Shown here: in pieces, positions 1 through 8,681 of the stretch
How the letters are laid out: each line of letters begins with the position of its first letter
Position numbering within the stretch: the first letter of the stretch is position 1
Source of the DNA: Hymenobacter guriensis
GTDB lineage: Bacteria > Bacteroidota > Bacteroidia > Cytophagales > Hymenobacteraceae
DNA length: 64,000 nucleotides
Direction of reading: 5' to 3'
NCBI RefSeq assembly: GCF_015773195.1
Contig: NZ_JADWYK010000001.1
Coordinates: 682,001-746,000 of the forward strand
Translations under genes and position numbers: made by a program
Notes under the pieces: generated by a model
The model's input: only the letters and a program-made list of their open reading frames with translations
Databases searched by the model: none
Told to the model about the DNA's origin: nothing

Positions 1-51
1 AGCACTACGGCCACCGTCCGGAATAGAGTAAGTTTCATAGCGGACAAGGCG

Positions 52-2415
52 TTAGAAGCGGAAGCTTTTGCTGAAGGATGGGATAATGGGAAACAGCGAA
101 ATCTGCCGGTAGGAGGGCTTTATTTCGTTGCCATTGACATCGGTGCCGCCCTCGTTTAGGTACAGGTAGTAGGGATTTTTGCGGCTGTAGGCGTTGTAGA
201 GCGAGATGCTGTTGACGACTTCACCCCAGCGCTTTTTCTTGGTGTGGCTTAGGTCCAGGTCCATGCGGTGGTAGGCGCGCATGCGGTAGGAGTTGCGCGG
301 GCCGTAGTCGTCGTACTCCTCGTACACGCCCAGGCGGTAGCGGCCCTGTGCCAGCGTCACACCGTTGCCGGTGCCGTACACCCAGGTGCCCGAGAGCAGC
401 AGGTTTTCCTTGAGCTTATGAATGACCACGAGCGAGGCGTCGTGGCGCCGGTCGTACTTGAAGGGAAACAGGCGGCCCTGGTTTAGCTCCGGAAACTTCC
501 GTTCACTCCAGGCCAGGGTATAGCCAATCCAGCCGGTGGTGCGGCCGCTTTTCTTCTGCAGGAATATTTCGCCCCCGTAGGCCCAGCCCCGGCCGCTCGT
601 TACTTTGCTTTCCCAGTTGTTGTCGGTAGTGCCCAGGAAGCTGGCGCCCTCGCGGTACTCGATGAGGTTGTGCATGGGCTTGTAGTAGGCTTCCATGCTC
701 AGCTCGTAGTCCTGCTCGTGGTGGCGCAGGGTGCGGGCCGCCCCCACGCTCAGCTGCTGGGCGCGCTGGGGTCGGATGGTTTTGGTGGCCGGCACCCACA
801 GGTCGGTGGGCAGCCCAATGCCACTATTGGTGAGCAGGTGAATAAACTGGGTGGTGCGGGCATATGAGGCCTTGAAGGCCCACTCCGGCGTGAGCAGAAA
901 GCGGGCCGCCAGCCGGGGCTCCAGCGAGGAGTACAGCTTGCCTTGCACCCCAAACGTGTTCAGGCGCAGGCCCCCGTTTACTTTCAGCCGTTCACTTATC
1001 CGGTAGTCGTCCTCCGCGTACAGCGAAGCCTCATGCGCCCCCAGCTGGGCCACGGAGTTGAAGCTGCTCAGCTCCTCGGAGCCCTTGGCCTGTAGGGCGC
1101 CCGGCTTAAAAGAGTGCCGGATGTACTGCCCGCCGGCCCGGATGTAGTGGTCGGGTGAGGGCAGATAGTCCAGGTCTGATTTCAGGCTGATGTCGCGGAT
1201 GTTGGAAAAGTAGCGCAGGCTGGTTTTGTCGGTTTGCCCGCCCCGGCGGCTTTCGTCTTCCACCCCAATGTTGAACTGGTACTTGCTGTACGTGAGGTGG
1301 GTGTTGAGAAACAACTGGTTGTTGAGCACCCGGTTCCAGCGCAAAGCTGCCGTGAGGTTGCCCCAGCCCAGGCCGGCCTTCAGGCTGCTGTAATCGTCGT
1401 TCTGCTGCCGGTCGCGGATGCGGGAGTAGAACTTGTCGTAGCCCGTGTAGGCGCTCAGGTACACCCGGTCGCGGGAGCTGATTTTCCAGTTGAGCTTGCC
1501 GTTCAGGTCGTGGAAGAAGTAGCCCAGAGAGCCGCTGCTGTTGTCACTGGCCAGGGCCGCCTTGATAAGAGGCTGGGCCAGCAGATCGATGTAGGTACGG
1601 CGGGCCGAGAAGATAAAGGAGGCCGTGTCTTTCTTGATGGGGCCTTCCAGCGTGATTTTGGAGGCAATGATGCCCACGGCGCCCTCGCCCTGGAACTTCT
1701 GCATGTTGCCCTCCTTCATCGAAATATCGAGCACCGACGACAGCCGCCCGCCGTAGCGCGCCGGAAAGCCGCCCTTGATCAGCTCCACATTGTTGAGCGC
1801 ATCGGCGTTGAATACCGAGAAAAAGCCGAACAGGTGCGAGGCATTGTACACCGGCGTGCCATCCAGCAGAATCAGGTTCTGGTCGGGGGAGCCGCCGCGC
1901 ACGTACAGGCCGCTGGTACCCTCGCCTCCACTCTGCACACCCGGCAGCAGCTGCAGCACCTTCAGCACGTCTACCTCGCCCAGCAGTGCCGGCAGGGTTT
2001 TGATCTGGGTGATGGGCACGTTGATGGTACCCATGCGGGTGCTCTGCGCAATCTTCTCTTCCCGGCTCCCCACTACCTCCACCCCGGCCAGCTCCGCCGA
2101 CAGCGGCTGCAGCCGAAAGTCGTGCGTCTGGTTGGTGCCGGCGGGCACGGCCCAGCGGGCTTTCTGGTAGCCCAGGTAGCTTACCAGCAGCCGCACCGAG
2201 TCGGGAGCGGCGGGCAAGGTGAGCGAGTAGAAGCCGTAGGTGTTGGTGGCCGTACCCTGGCCCGAGGCCGGATGCACTACGGCCACGCCAATCAGGTTTT
2301 CGCCGGTAGCGGCGTCGCGCACGTAGCCGCTGATGGTGTGCTTTTGCTGGGCCTGCGCCAGACCGGGCAGCAGTAGCAGCAGGCCCGGCAGCCAGCCGCG
2401 TAAACGTAGTTTCAT
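52..2415 (-). CDS. TonB-dependent receptor with carboxypeptidase-like N-terminal domain
   Basis: This 787-residue outer-membrane receptor takes up a ligand at the cost of TonB-transduced energy. The start at MKLRLRGWLPG gives a clean signal peptide ending at AQAQ; an upstream in-frame extension to 2523 lacks one and was not used. Residues about 24-110 form a CarboxypepD_reg-like beta sandwich. A plug domain follows with the hallmark run LYVRGGSPDQNLILLDGTPVY and then ELIKGGFPARYGGRLSSVLD. The rest is a beta-barrel ending in an aromatic terminus (SFRF). No SusD partner is adjacent, so the substrate cannot be predicted. Downstream only 51 bases remain in the window. Confidence 0.93.
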   Translation of the reverse strand: MKLRLRGWLPGLLLLLPGLAQAQQKHTISGYVRDAATGENLIGVAVVHPASGQGTATNTYGFYSLTLPAAPDSVRLLVSYLGYQKARWAVPAGTNQTHDFRLQPLSAELAGVEVVGSREEKIAQSTRMGTINVPITQIKTLPALLGEVDVLKVLQLLPGVQSGGEGTSGLYVRGGSPDQNLILLDGTPVYNASHLFGFFSVFNADALNNVELIKGGFPARYGGRLSSVLDISMKEGNMQKFQGEGAVGIIASKITLEGPIKKDTASFIFSARRTYIDLLAQPLIKAALASDNSSGSLGYFFHDLNGKLNWKISSRDRVYLSAYTGYDKFYSRIRDRQQNDDYSSLKAGLGWGNLTAALRWNRVLNNQLFLNTHLTYSKYQFNIGVEDESRRGGQTDKTSLRYFSNIRDISLKSDLDYLPSPDHYIRAGGQYIRHSFKPGALQAKGSEELSSFNSVAQLGAHEASLYAEDDYRISERLKVNGGLRLNTFGVQGKLYSSLEPRLAARFLLTPEWAFKASYARTTQFIHLLTNSGIGLPTDLWVPATKTIRPQRAQQLSVGAARTLRHHEQDYELSMEAYYKPMHNLIEYREGASFLGTTDNNWESKVTSGRGWAYGGEIFLQKKSGRTTGWIGYTLAWSERKFPELNQGRLFPFKYDRRHDASLVVIHKLKENLLLSGTWVYGTGNGVTLAQGRYRLGVYEEYDDYGPRNSYRMRAYHRMDLDLSHTKKKRWGEVVNSISLYNAYSRKNPYYLYLNEGGTDVNGNEIKPSYRQISLFPIIPSFSKSFRF

Positions 2416-2521
2416 AGCTGAGGATAAAGGAAAACAGAGCGGCAGGAAGATGACCTCTTGCTCCTGGCAAGAGTCCGGGCTGTGCAGGCAGGTTGCAGCG
2501 CGCCTCGGAAAAGTGTTGCGC

Positions 2522-2558
2522 AAAAAAACACCCTCCGGCCGTTCTCAGCCAGAGGGTG
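2522..2558 (-). terminator. Rho-independent terminator after the small lipoprotein gene
   Basis: An 11-base stem (CACCCTC.GGC against GCC.GAGGGTG, one mismatch) is followed on the minus strand by a run of seven T. It lies just downstream of the minus-strand gene that stops at 2585 and upstream of the TonB receptor. Confidence 0.85.
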
Positions 2559-2584
2559 CCGGGCTTCCAGGCGCGGCGGCCCGA

Positions 2585-3013
2585 TTAGTCTTTGGAAGCG
2601 GTGGCAATGCGCACAATAGCCAGCAACAACCCTACGCCCAGCACAATCCACAGGGCTTTGCTGGACTTGCCTTTGCGCCGCTTTACCGGCTGCAGGGCCA
2701 CGGCGGCCTCGTGCGCCGGCGCTACGGTTCTGTGGGGAGCGGCAGGCACAGAGGCCACCACGGCAGGCGCTGGCCCCGTAACCGGGGCACTGGCCAGCAC
2801 AGCGGCGGCCTGTTGCGCCGGGGCTCCCAGGGAAGCAGGGGCCGCAGCCAGGCTAGCCTGCGGGGCATCGGCAGCCGGCTCCGATGTCGGCGCTACGGGC
2901 ATTGCCGCATAGGTGGGCACGGCGGGGCGAAACGCGTATTCGGCGCGCTGACAGCTGCCCAGCAGGGCGGTCAACAGCAAGCCGTATAGGAAAGAAGGAT
3001 ATGGGTTACGCAT
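2585..3013 (-). CDS. Small Ala/Pro-rich lipoprotein with C-terminal membrane segment
   Basis: I do not recognise a family. The chosen start MRNPYPSFLYG gives a lipoprotein signal with lipobox LLGSC, so the mature protein would be about 120 residues and lipid-anchored. The middle is low-complexity Ala/Pro/Val sequence. A basic KRRKGKSSK patch then precedes a hydrophobic stretch (LWIVLGVGLLLAIVRIA) that could be a second membrane anchor. An anchor at each end of a flexible linker suggests an envelope-spanning or tethering role, but that is inference. A strong terminator follows the gene. Confidence 0.7.
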   Translation of the reverse strand: MRNPYPSFLYGLLLTALLGSCQRAEYAFRPAVPTYAAMPVAPTSEPAADAPQASLAAAPASLGAPAQQAAAVLASAPVTGPAPAVVASVPAAPHRTVAPAHEAAVALQPVKRRKGKSSKALWIVLGVGLLLAIVRIATASKD

Positions 3014-3165
3014 ATGAAAAGATAAAAAGTGGCCCCTCCTGAATCCTGTATTCAATCGGGTAAGCCGAAAGATAACGTTACGGCGCACCTTCCCCAAGCC
3101 GCGTCCGGTTATTTCCCGGCTCAGCATCAGCAGCTTTGCGCCGCTACCACTTCTCCCTGACGCAC

Positions 3166-3198
3166 AAAGCCCCCGACGCTGGCAGCATCAGGGGCTTT
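3166..3198 (-). terminator. Hairpin terminator downstream of the OmpH-like gene
   Basis: Arms AAAGCCCC and GGGGCTTT enclose a loop with a second short complementarity. It sits 25 bases after the stop of the minus-strand OmpH-like gene. The T run is short and comes mostly from the stem, so efficiency is uncertain. Confidence 0.6.
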
Positions 3199-3223
3199 AT
3201 GGTTACCGCGCAACGGCAACACC

Positions 3224-3859
3224 TTACTTCTTCTTGTAGGCGGCGTTCAGGTCGGCCAGCACTTCCTTGGTGATGTCGATGTCTTTGCGGCCATAGGCTA
3301 TGGCGCCGCCGGGCGCCGAAATCAGGATGAGGCGGTAGCCATTGGCTTTGCCGTAGGCTTCCACCTGCTTGTCTACACGGTCCAGCACCTGCTTGGTCAT
3401 GCGGGCTTCTTCCTCGGCGGCCTGCTGCTGCAGCTTCTGCTGCTCCTGCCCCCCCTTGATGCGCTGCATCTCCAGTTGCTGCTCGGTGGCGGCGCGCTGC
3501 TCTTGGGTGAGGGCCCCGGCCGTTTGCTGGTATTTCTGCACGGCGCTCTGGAACTGGCGGCCGATGGCGTCGTTCTGGGCACTCCACTTTTTCACTTTCG
3601 CCTCGAAGGCTTTGCGGGCATCCTTCATGGCTTGGTAGCCGTCGAGCAGCTTTTCCGACTCCACGTAGGCTACTTTATCGGTGTCGGCTACCGCTTCCAG
3701 GGCAGAGGTGGCCTGGCTAGTAGAGTCGGTGCTGATGGCTACTTTGCGGACCGGAGCCGCCGGGGCAGCCGTGGGCTTGCTGGCAAAGTGCAGGTAAAAC
3801 AATACGGCCACGGCAATGACCAGTACCGCGTCAATAACGAGGCGCAAAGGGTTGTTCAT
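3224..3859 (-). CDS. OmpH/Skp-family periplasmic chaperone-like protein
   Basis: The 211-residue product starts at MNNPLRLVIDAV, giving an uncleaved-looking N-terminal membrane segment (residues about 5-26) and a periplasmic domain. The remainder matches the OmpH/Skp pattern. A strand with KVAYVESEKLLDGYQAM leads into a long Gln/Lys/Glu-rich coiled coil, and the closing segment is YRLILISAPGGAIAYG followed by DITKEVLADLNAAYKKK. Skp proteins hold unfolded outer-membrane proteins in the periplasm. Here the retained anchor would make it membrane-tethered. A longer frame beginning with TTG at 3928 was rejected. It is monocistronic between a hairpin and the acylase gene. Confidence 0.82.
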   Translation of the reverse strand: MNNPLRLVIDAVLVIAVAVLFYLHFASKPTAAPAAPVRKVAISTDSTSQATSALEAVADTDKVAYVESEKLLDGYQAMKDARKAFEAKVKKWSAQNDAIGRQFQSAVQKYQQTAGALTQEQRAATEQQLEMQRIKGGQEQQKLQQQAAEEEARMTKQVLDRVDKQVEAYGKANGYRLILISAPGGAIAYGRKDIDITKEVLADLNAAYKKK

Positions 3860-3970
3860 TAGAAAAAGAAAGAAAAAACGGGTAAGCAGCCGGTCAATGG
3901 CTCCCCAAAGAAACGGAAAATGCGGCAAGCTGCCGCATCCCCTACCCTCGAACTACCTCAGCCCGTGCCA

Positions 3971-5050
3971 TCAGACCTGGGCGGGCTGCTCGTTCGCGTC
4001 GGGTTCATCGTCTTCCGGCTCGGGCTCGGTGGGGCGACTGGGCTTTTCCTCGAAGGGCGGGCTCAGATCTACCCGGCTGAAGGCAGCATCGGTGCGGCCA
4101 ATGTGCAGCAGCGCGTCGCCCTGGTTTACCACGGGCATGTGGTTGAGCCCTACCACGTAGCCGCTCACCATCGACTCCAACTTCACCGACATCTGCCCGT
4201 AGGGGTCGGTGATGGTACCGAACACCTGCCCTTTTTCCAGGTAGTCGCCCAGCTGCACATCGGCCCGAAACAGCCCCGCGAATTTGGCCCGTAGCCAGGT
4301 ATGGCGGGGGCAAATGATGCCGGGCCGGGCCACCGGGGCGGCGGGCGGGGCCATGCCCAGGTGGTGCAGCACCCGAAACGTGCCCGCCAGCGCCAGCTCA
4401 ATCCCAGCCTCGTCAAACCGCAAAGACTCCCCGGTTTCGTACACAATAATGCGCCTTCCCTCCCGCATGGCGGCCTCGCGCAGGGAGCCCGGCCGCAGCC
4501 CCGAGTGCAGCGTGAATGGGGCGCCGAATGCGGCCGCCAGGGCATCGGTTTCGGCATCTTCGCCCAGCAGGCACCGCACCTGCGGAGCATTGGAGCGGGC
4601 CGCGCCCCCCGTGTGGAAATCGATGCCGTAGTCAACTAAAGGCATGATTTCGCGCATGAAGCGGTGGGCCACGCGGCTGGCCAGGGAGCCGCGCGGGTTA
4701 CCCGGAAACGAGCGGTTCACGTCCTTGCCGTCGGGCACCTCCCGCGAGAAGTTCAGGAAGCCGTAGATGTTGAGCAGGGGAATGGCAATGATAGAGCCCC
4801 GCAGTGGCCGCAGCAGCTCCCGCCGGATCAGGCGCCGGATGGTTTCCACCCCGTTCACCTCGTCGCCGTGCATGCCTGCCATCAGCAGCACTGTGGGGCC
4901 GGGCTCCGTGGAGCGGTACACGTTCACGGGCACATCAATGACGGTTCCTGAGGGCAGCTTGGAAATCACCAGCCGCGTGGTGGCCTGCTCGCCCGGCTTA
5001 ATGGTGAGGCCATTGAGGTGAAAATCGGCGGGCGTGGCGGATGAGGTCAT
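3971..5050 (-). CDS. Succinylglutamate desuccinylase/aspartoacylase-family zinc hydrolase
   Basis: This is a 359-residue M14-like amidohydrolase. The zinc and catalytic motifs are visible: MAGMHGDEVNG near residue 60, NRSFPG, DFHTGG with a zinc-binding His, and YETGES with the Glu. The C-terminal part has a biotinyl-lipoyl-like fold (FRADVQLGDYLEKGQ, SGYVVGLN), as in the AstE/AspA_2 branch. An acidic tail ends the protein. It is last in a same-strand row after rimB and rimK. Acylases of this branch recur beside RimK ligases in bacteria, so a role in trimming glutamyl or N-acyl groups is plausible but inferred. ATG at 5050 was chosen over TTG at 5065. Confidence 0.85.
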   Translation of the reverse strand: MTSSATPADFHLNGLTIKPGEQATTRLVISKLPSGTVIDVPVNVYRSTEPGPTVLLMAGMHGDEVNGVETIRRLIRRELLRPLRGSIIAIPLLNIYGFLNFSREVPDGKDVNRSFPGNPRGSLASRVAHRFMREIMPLVDYGIDFHTGGAARSNAPQVRCLLGEDAETDALAAAFGAPFTLHSGLRPGSLREAAMREGRRIIVYETGESLRFDEAGIELALAGTFRVLHHLGMAPPAAPVARPGIICPRHTWLRAKFAGLFRADVQLGDYLEKGQVFGTITDPYGQMSVKLESMVSGYVVGLNHMPVVNQGDALLHIGRTDAAFSRVDLSPPFEEKPSRPTEPEPEDDEPDANEQPAQV

Positions 5051-5187
5051 GCAGGAGAGAAGCAAGCCAAGGCAGGAAACATAGTTTTTCTACTAGGCAA
5101 TGAAATGTAGGCTTCCCTGCCCAGCCGGGCGCATACCCGTCGCAGCCGTAGAGTACTGGGCTGGACATTGTGGTGCAGCTAGGTAGG

Positions 5188-6138
5188 CTAATCGGCCTGG
5201 GTGTCGGGCATGGCCTTAGCCTTGGGGGCAGGCTTGCCGGTTTTGGTGGCTTTGGGCTTGCGCGTACGGGCTATTTCGGCGGTGTACTCGATGATTTTGC
5301 CGGCTATATCGAGGCCGGTGGCTTTTTCGATGCCTTCGAGGCCGGGGGAGGAATTAACTTCCAGCACCAGGGGGCCGCGGGCACTCTGGAGCATGTCCAC
5401 GCCGGCTATGCCCAGGCCCAGGGCTTTGGTGGCGAGCAGGGCGGCGGCTTTTTCGGCCCGCGTGAGTTTCACCAGCTTGCCCGTGCCACCCCGGTGCAGG
5501 TTGGAGCGAAACTCGCCCTCCTTGCCCTGGCGCTTCATGGCGCCCACCACTTCCCCGTTCACCACAAAAGCGCGCAGGTCGGCGCCCTTGCTTTCGGCAA
5601 TGAACTCCTGCACAATGATGCGCGCCTTGAGGTTATGAAATGCCTCGATAACGGACTGGGCGGCCTTTTCGGTTTCGGCCAGCACTACGCCCAAGCCCTG
5701 GGTGCCCTCCAGCAGCTTGATGATGACGGGCGCGCCGCCCACCTGCCGGATCATTTCGGGCACTTCCTCGGAGGAGTTGGTGAAGGCCGTTTTGGGCATG
5801 CCCACGCCCGCCCGGCTTAGGATCTGCATGGAGCGGAGCTTGTCGCGGCTACGCACAATGGCCTGGCTTTCGATGGCCGTGCGCACCTTCATCATCTCAA
5901 ACTGGCGCACCACGGCCGTGCCGTAGAACGTAACGGAAGCGCCGATGCGGGGTATAATGGCATCGAAGCCGATGAGGGGCTGGCCCTGGTAGATAATGCT
6001 GGGGGCGCCCTTTTCGAGCACCAGGTTACACTGCAAGTGGTCGATGACTACGGCCTCGTGGCCGCGCTGCACGGCCGCTTCCACCAGACGGGTGGTAGAA
6101 TACAGCTTCGGCTCGCGCGAAAGAATCGCCAGTTTCAT
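5188..6138 (-). CDS. rimK: RimK-family ATP-grasp alpha-L-glutamate ligase
   Basis: RimK adds glutamate residues to a protein C-terminus; in enterobacteria the target is ribosomal protein S6. The 316-residue product starts [18 protein letters not shown], and the ATP-grasp core is intact: [38 protein letters not shown], and [20 protein letters not shown] with the metal-binding Glu and Asn. The C-terminal 25 residues form a Lys/Pro/Ala-rich tail longer than in E. coli RimK (300 residues). It lies between the rimB-like gene and the acylase, all minus strand. A near-consensus box sits at 6181-6188. The protein target in this organism is unknown. Confidence 0.93.
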   Translation of the reverse strand: MKLAILSREPKLYSTTRLVEAAVQRGHEAVVIDHLQCNLVLEKGAPSIIYQGQPLIGFDAIIPRIGASVTFYGTAVVRQFEMMKVRTAIESQAIVRSRDKLRSMQILSRAGVGMPKTAFTNSSEEVPEMIRQVGGAPVIIKLLEGTQGLGVVLAETEKAAQSVIEAFHNLKARIIVQEFIAESKGADLRAFVVNGEVVGAMKRQGKEGEFRSNLHRGGTGKLVKLTRAEKAAALLATKALGLGIAGVDMLQSARGPLVLEVNSSPGLEGIEKATGLDIAGKIIEYTAEIARTRKPKATKTGKPAPKAKAMPDTQAD

Positions 6139-6205
6139 GGAGAGAGGTGCTTGGAGAAGGGAGAGAGCAGAAGCGGGCGGCAAAGATGCGAAAAGCCCAA
6201 CAGGT

Positions 6206-6679
6206 TTAGCGGGGCCGCGCGGCCCGGTGCGTTTCGCGGTACGACACATTGCGGCGCAGCACATCCACCACCAGCCGCCGTTGCCGCAGCAAAGAACGGC
6301 CAATCAAAACCGGATACCGCATATCGGAGCGGTCGGAAAGCGAAAATTCCGTTTCGATATCCTCATTGAACAGGCGCAACACGGCCCGAATGACGTATCG
6401 TTCCTGCACTTCCCCGTTGGAGGAGCGAATATCCCGCCGCGAGAAGGCCGCGAACTGCATGGGCCGGCCGTCGAAGTTGGGGTGCGAGGGGTCGAGCAGC
6501 TGCACGTGCAGCACCCGCCGGCCATCGGGCCGTACTTCCTCGTGCATGTTGGAGCAGTGAATGGCGCCGGTGTACGCGCCGGTATCTACCTTGGCCTCCA
6601 CCCCCCAGAGCTGCAATTCCGGAAAATCGACCAGCTCACGCCGTCCCACTACCCGCTTCGGTACCCGCTGCTTTTTCAT
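6206..6679 (-). CDS. RimB-like retropepsin-fold protein (ATP-dependent zinc protease family)
   Basis: The 157-residue product belongs to the family annotated as ATP-dependent zinc protease (PF05618), structurally a single-domain aspartic-protease fold. The motif [16 protein letters not shown] contains the DTGA signature near residue 30. [33 protein letters not shown] and a terminal hydrophobic strand complete the fold. In Pseudomonas RimB works with RimK in modifying S6. Here the gene precedes rimK by 67 bases on the same strand, which supports the same partnership. ATG at 6679 was preferred to TTG at 6688. Confidence 0.87.
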   Translation of the reverse strand: MKKQRVPKRVVGRRELVDFPELQLWGVEAKVDTGAYTGAIHCSNMHEEVRPDGRRVLHVQLLDPSHPNFDGRPMQFAAFSRRDIRSSNGEVQERYVIRAVLRLFNEDIETEFSLSDRSDMRYPVLIGRSLLRQRRLVVDVLRRNVSYRETHRAARPR

Positions 6680-6696
6680 GGCAGGCAAGATAGAGT

Positions 6697-7020
6697 TAAT
6701 GTGCTAATGTGGGTTTAATGTGCTGCGCTTCGCTAATGTGCTAAGGTGGGGAATGTGCTGAAGTGCTAATGAGGGGAATATGTTGAGATGAAGGAAGGTG
6801 CTGTTATGGCGAGAAGGCAGGACGACGCCATGCGTCATAGGCAACGTATCAGACCATAAGATGTGAAAAGCCCTTTCCCGCTGCGTACGGGAAAGGGCTT
6901 TCTGGTAGAAAAACGGAACGAGCATTGACCAGCCCAGATGGCGTCGCGCTGCTCGCCATGACACATTACCCTGTTAACTCATTATCCACATTAGCACATC
7001 AGCGAAGCGCAGCACATTAA
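6697..7020. repeat. Octad-arm inverted repeat with a second element nested inside; 340-base gene-free stretch
   Basis: Between rimB and the sugar dehydrogenase there is no gene. The left side (6697-6790) is a degenerate 8-base tandem repeat with words such as TTAATGTG, CTAATGTG and CTAAGGTG. The right side (6961-7020) carries the complementary words CCACATTA, GCACATCA and GCACATTA. Both arms also share a block reading CTGCGCTTCG/CGAAGCGCAG. A different palindromic element (6802-6963) occupies the middle. Confidence 0.8.
6802..6963. repeat. Palindromic intergenic element, copy 1
   Basis: The outer arms are inverted: the left reads TTATGGCGAG..GACGCCAT and the right reads ATGGCGTCGCGCTGCTCGCC. 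The centre holds a strong hairpin (arms AAAGCCCTTTCCCG and CGGGAAAGGGCTTT, 6867-6902) that resembles a terminator. A second copy lies at 16128-16304, with the same flanking words around a different hairpin stem. No open frame is inside. Confidence 0.8.
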
Positions 7021-8154
7021 CTACCCTTTGTAACTGATGCGGTAGACGGCGTCGTTCTGGTCATCGGAGACGAGCAGGGAGCCATCGGCCAGCACCAGCA
7101 GGCACACGGGGCGGCCCCAGCTTTGCTGTCCCTGGAGCCAGCCTTCGGCAAAGGTTTCGTAGCCCAGAGCCTTTTTACCGGTGGCATCGAGGCGCACCAG
7201 GCTGATGCGGTAGCCGAGCTTTTTGCTGCGGTTCCAGGAGCCGTGCTCGGGAATAAATATCTGGTTGCGGTACTGGGTCGGAAACTGCTTGCCGGTATAG
7301 AACTTCATCCCCAGCGCGGCCACGTGCGGCCCCAGCTTCTGGGCCGGTGCCACGTAGGTGCTCTGGGTTTTGCCGGTGCCAAACTGCGGGTCGCGCACGT
7401 CGCCAGCGAAAAAGTACGGGAAGCCGAAGTGCTGGCCGGAGCTGGCGGCGCGGTTCAGCTCGTCGGCGGGCAGGTTGTCGCCCAGCTGGTCGCGGCCGTT
7501 GTCGGTAAACCACATGGCCTTGTCCTGGGGGCTCCAGTCGAAGCCCACGGTATTGCGCACCCCGTAGGCCACGGTTTCGAGGCCGGTGCCGTCGGCATTG
7601 AGGCGGTTGATGGTGGCGTAGATAGGCTCTTCCGGCTCGCACACGTTGCAGGGCGCCCCCACCGGCACGTAGAGCTTGCCATCGGGCCCGAAGCTGATGT
7701 ACTTGAAGCCGTGCCACTCTTTGTTGGGCAGCTTATCGTAGACCACCACAGGCTTGGGCTTCTGCTTGAGGCGGGCGGCTATGTTGTCGTAGCGCACAAT
7801 GCGGTGGATTTCGCCCACGTACAGGGCCCCGTTGCGCACGGCCACGCCGTTGGGCGAGTTCAGACCGGTAGCTACTGTCACCACTTCATCGGCACGGCCG
7901 TCTTTGTTGCGGTCGGGCAGGGCGTACACCTTGTCATCCTTGGTGCCTACGTACACGGTACCATCGGGGCCTACAGCCAGCTCCCGGGCACTTTTCACGC
8001 CCTGAGCAAAGTAGCTGATGACGAAGCCCTTGGGGAGCTTGATTTTGGCGAGGTTGGTATCGGCGGCCGTGGGCGCGGGCGCCGTGGTGAAGGCCAAAGC
8101 CAGCGCGGCCAGCGCGGCCAGCGCGGCCAGCGGAAGAAGGTGACGCAGTTTCAT
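7021..8154 (-). CDS. Secreted PQQ-type sugar/sorbosone dehydrogenase-like beta-propeller
   Basis: The 377-residue product starts at MKLRHLLPLAALAALAAL, a signal peptide, so it acts in the periplasm or outside. The rest is a six-bladed propeller of the GSDH/sorbosone dehydrogenase family. Diagnostic segments are SARELAVGPDGTVYVGTKDD, SPNGVAVRNGALYVGE, SFGPDGKLYVPVGAPCNVC, VRNTVGFDWSP and IFIPEHGSWNRS. Family members oxidise sugars with pyrroloquinoline quinone, but no PQQ synthesis genes are nearby, so cofactor and substrate are inferred. The signal peptide contains a 9-base tandem repeat. The 2TM gene stops 74 bases upstream on the same strand and probably shares a transcript. Confidence 0.86.
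   Translation of the reverse strand: MKLRHLLPLAALAALAALALAFTTAPAPTAADTNLAKIKLPKGFVISYFAQGVKSARELAVGPDGTVYVGTKDDKVYALPDRNKDGRADEVVTVATGLNSPNGVAVRNGALYVGEIHRIVRYDNIAARLKQKPKPVVVYDKLPNKEWHGFKYISFGPDGKLYVPVGAPCNVCEPEEPIYATINRLNADGTGLETVAYGVRNTVGFDWSPQDKAMWFTDNGRDQLGDNLPADELNRAASSGQHFGFPYFFAGDVRDPQFGTGKTQSTYVAPAQKLGPHVAALGMKFYTGKQFPTQYRNQIFIPEHGSWNRSKKLGYRISLVRLDATGKKALGYETFAEGWLQGQQSWGRPVCLLVLADGSLLVSDDQNDAVYRISYKG
8102..8128. repeat. Three 9-base tandem repeats inside a signal peptide
   Basis: The unit AGCGCGGCC occurs three times in a row and encodes repeated Leu-Ala-Ala in the hydrophobic core of the sugar dehydrogenase signal peptide. A change of unit number would keep the frame but alter the length of the signal core. 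Confidence 0.85.
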
Positions 8155-8228
8155 ACTGCCTGAAACCAACTGACGCCTGCCAAGGTTGCAGCCGGGTCTC
8201 GTTTTAAGCCCTGCGGCAGCTGTAGCCA

Positions 8229-8519
8229 CTACAGCTGTCCTTCACGCCGGCGCAGCAGCCGCTCGTACTCGCGCTCCGAGAGCTGCCCGCGGCTGACATT
8301 GCCGTAGGTGCCGATGCCCTGGAAAAACACGCCAATACCCCAGAACAGCGTCGACCACACCGGCCAGGGCAGCGGGTCGGCGTCGCGGCCCGTCACAAAC
8401 CAGATAACCCACAGCAGGGTGTTCACGAACACGTACGTGAACAGGTGGGACTTGAATCTGGCCCGGGCCTTTGCCATACGCCAGAGTTGAGGGTCGCGGG
8501 GAGTGGTGGTCGTTTCCAT
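8229..8519 (-). CDS. 2TM domain-containing membrane protein
   Basis: The 96-residue product matches the 2TM domain family (PF13239), common in Bacteroidota. A polar start leads to a basic helix (AKARARFKSHLFTYVFVNT). Two membrane segments follow, about residues 26-43 and 52-70, joined by a short Asp/Pro loop. A charged C-terminus ends in SEREYERLLRRREGQL. Family members occur alone or fused to LytTR or histidine-kinase proteins; the molecular role is unknown. A -7 box at 8553-8560 gives a short leader. The sugar dehydrogenase lies downstream. Confidence 0.82.
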   Translation of the reverse strand: METTTTPRDPQLWRMAKARARFKSHLFTYVFVNTLLWVIWFVTGRDADPLPWPVWSTLFWGIGVFFQGIGTYGNVSRGQLSEREYERLLRRREGQL

Positions 8520-8552
8520 GATGCAGGGCTAGTTTTGAGGTGATTGATGATT

Positions 8553-8560
8553 CAAACCTA
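8553..8560 (-). promoter_or_regulatory. Bacteroidota -7 box for the 2TM gene
   Basis: The minus strand reads TAGGTTTG, an exact TAnnTTTG match, 33 bases before the ATG at 8519. Confidence 0.55.
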
Positions 8561-8681
8561 CCCGGCTTCTTCGCGCTTTCCTGCTTTACTTTACCGAAGC
8601 GTCGATTCCCCAGGTTGAAGCGTTGAAACTGCCTACCGAACGAAAATCCACGCTTCTACTTACGCTGCACTTCGCTCATCT

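Noticed and set aside
1234..2376. Plus-strand open frame of 380 residues
   Set aside because: It is the antisense shadow of the TonB receptor gene; its composition is His/Ala/Val/Gly-rich with no domain, typical of reverse reading of high-GC genes.
52..2523. Longer start for the TonB receptor
   Set aside because: The extra N-terminal residues lack a signal peptide; the start at 2415 gives a typical one.
6697..7020. CRISPR-like repeated words
   Set aside because: The 8-base words are tandem and inverted without unique spacers of constant length; no cas genes are nearby.
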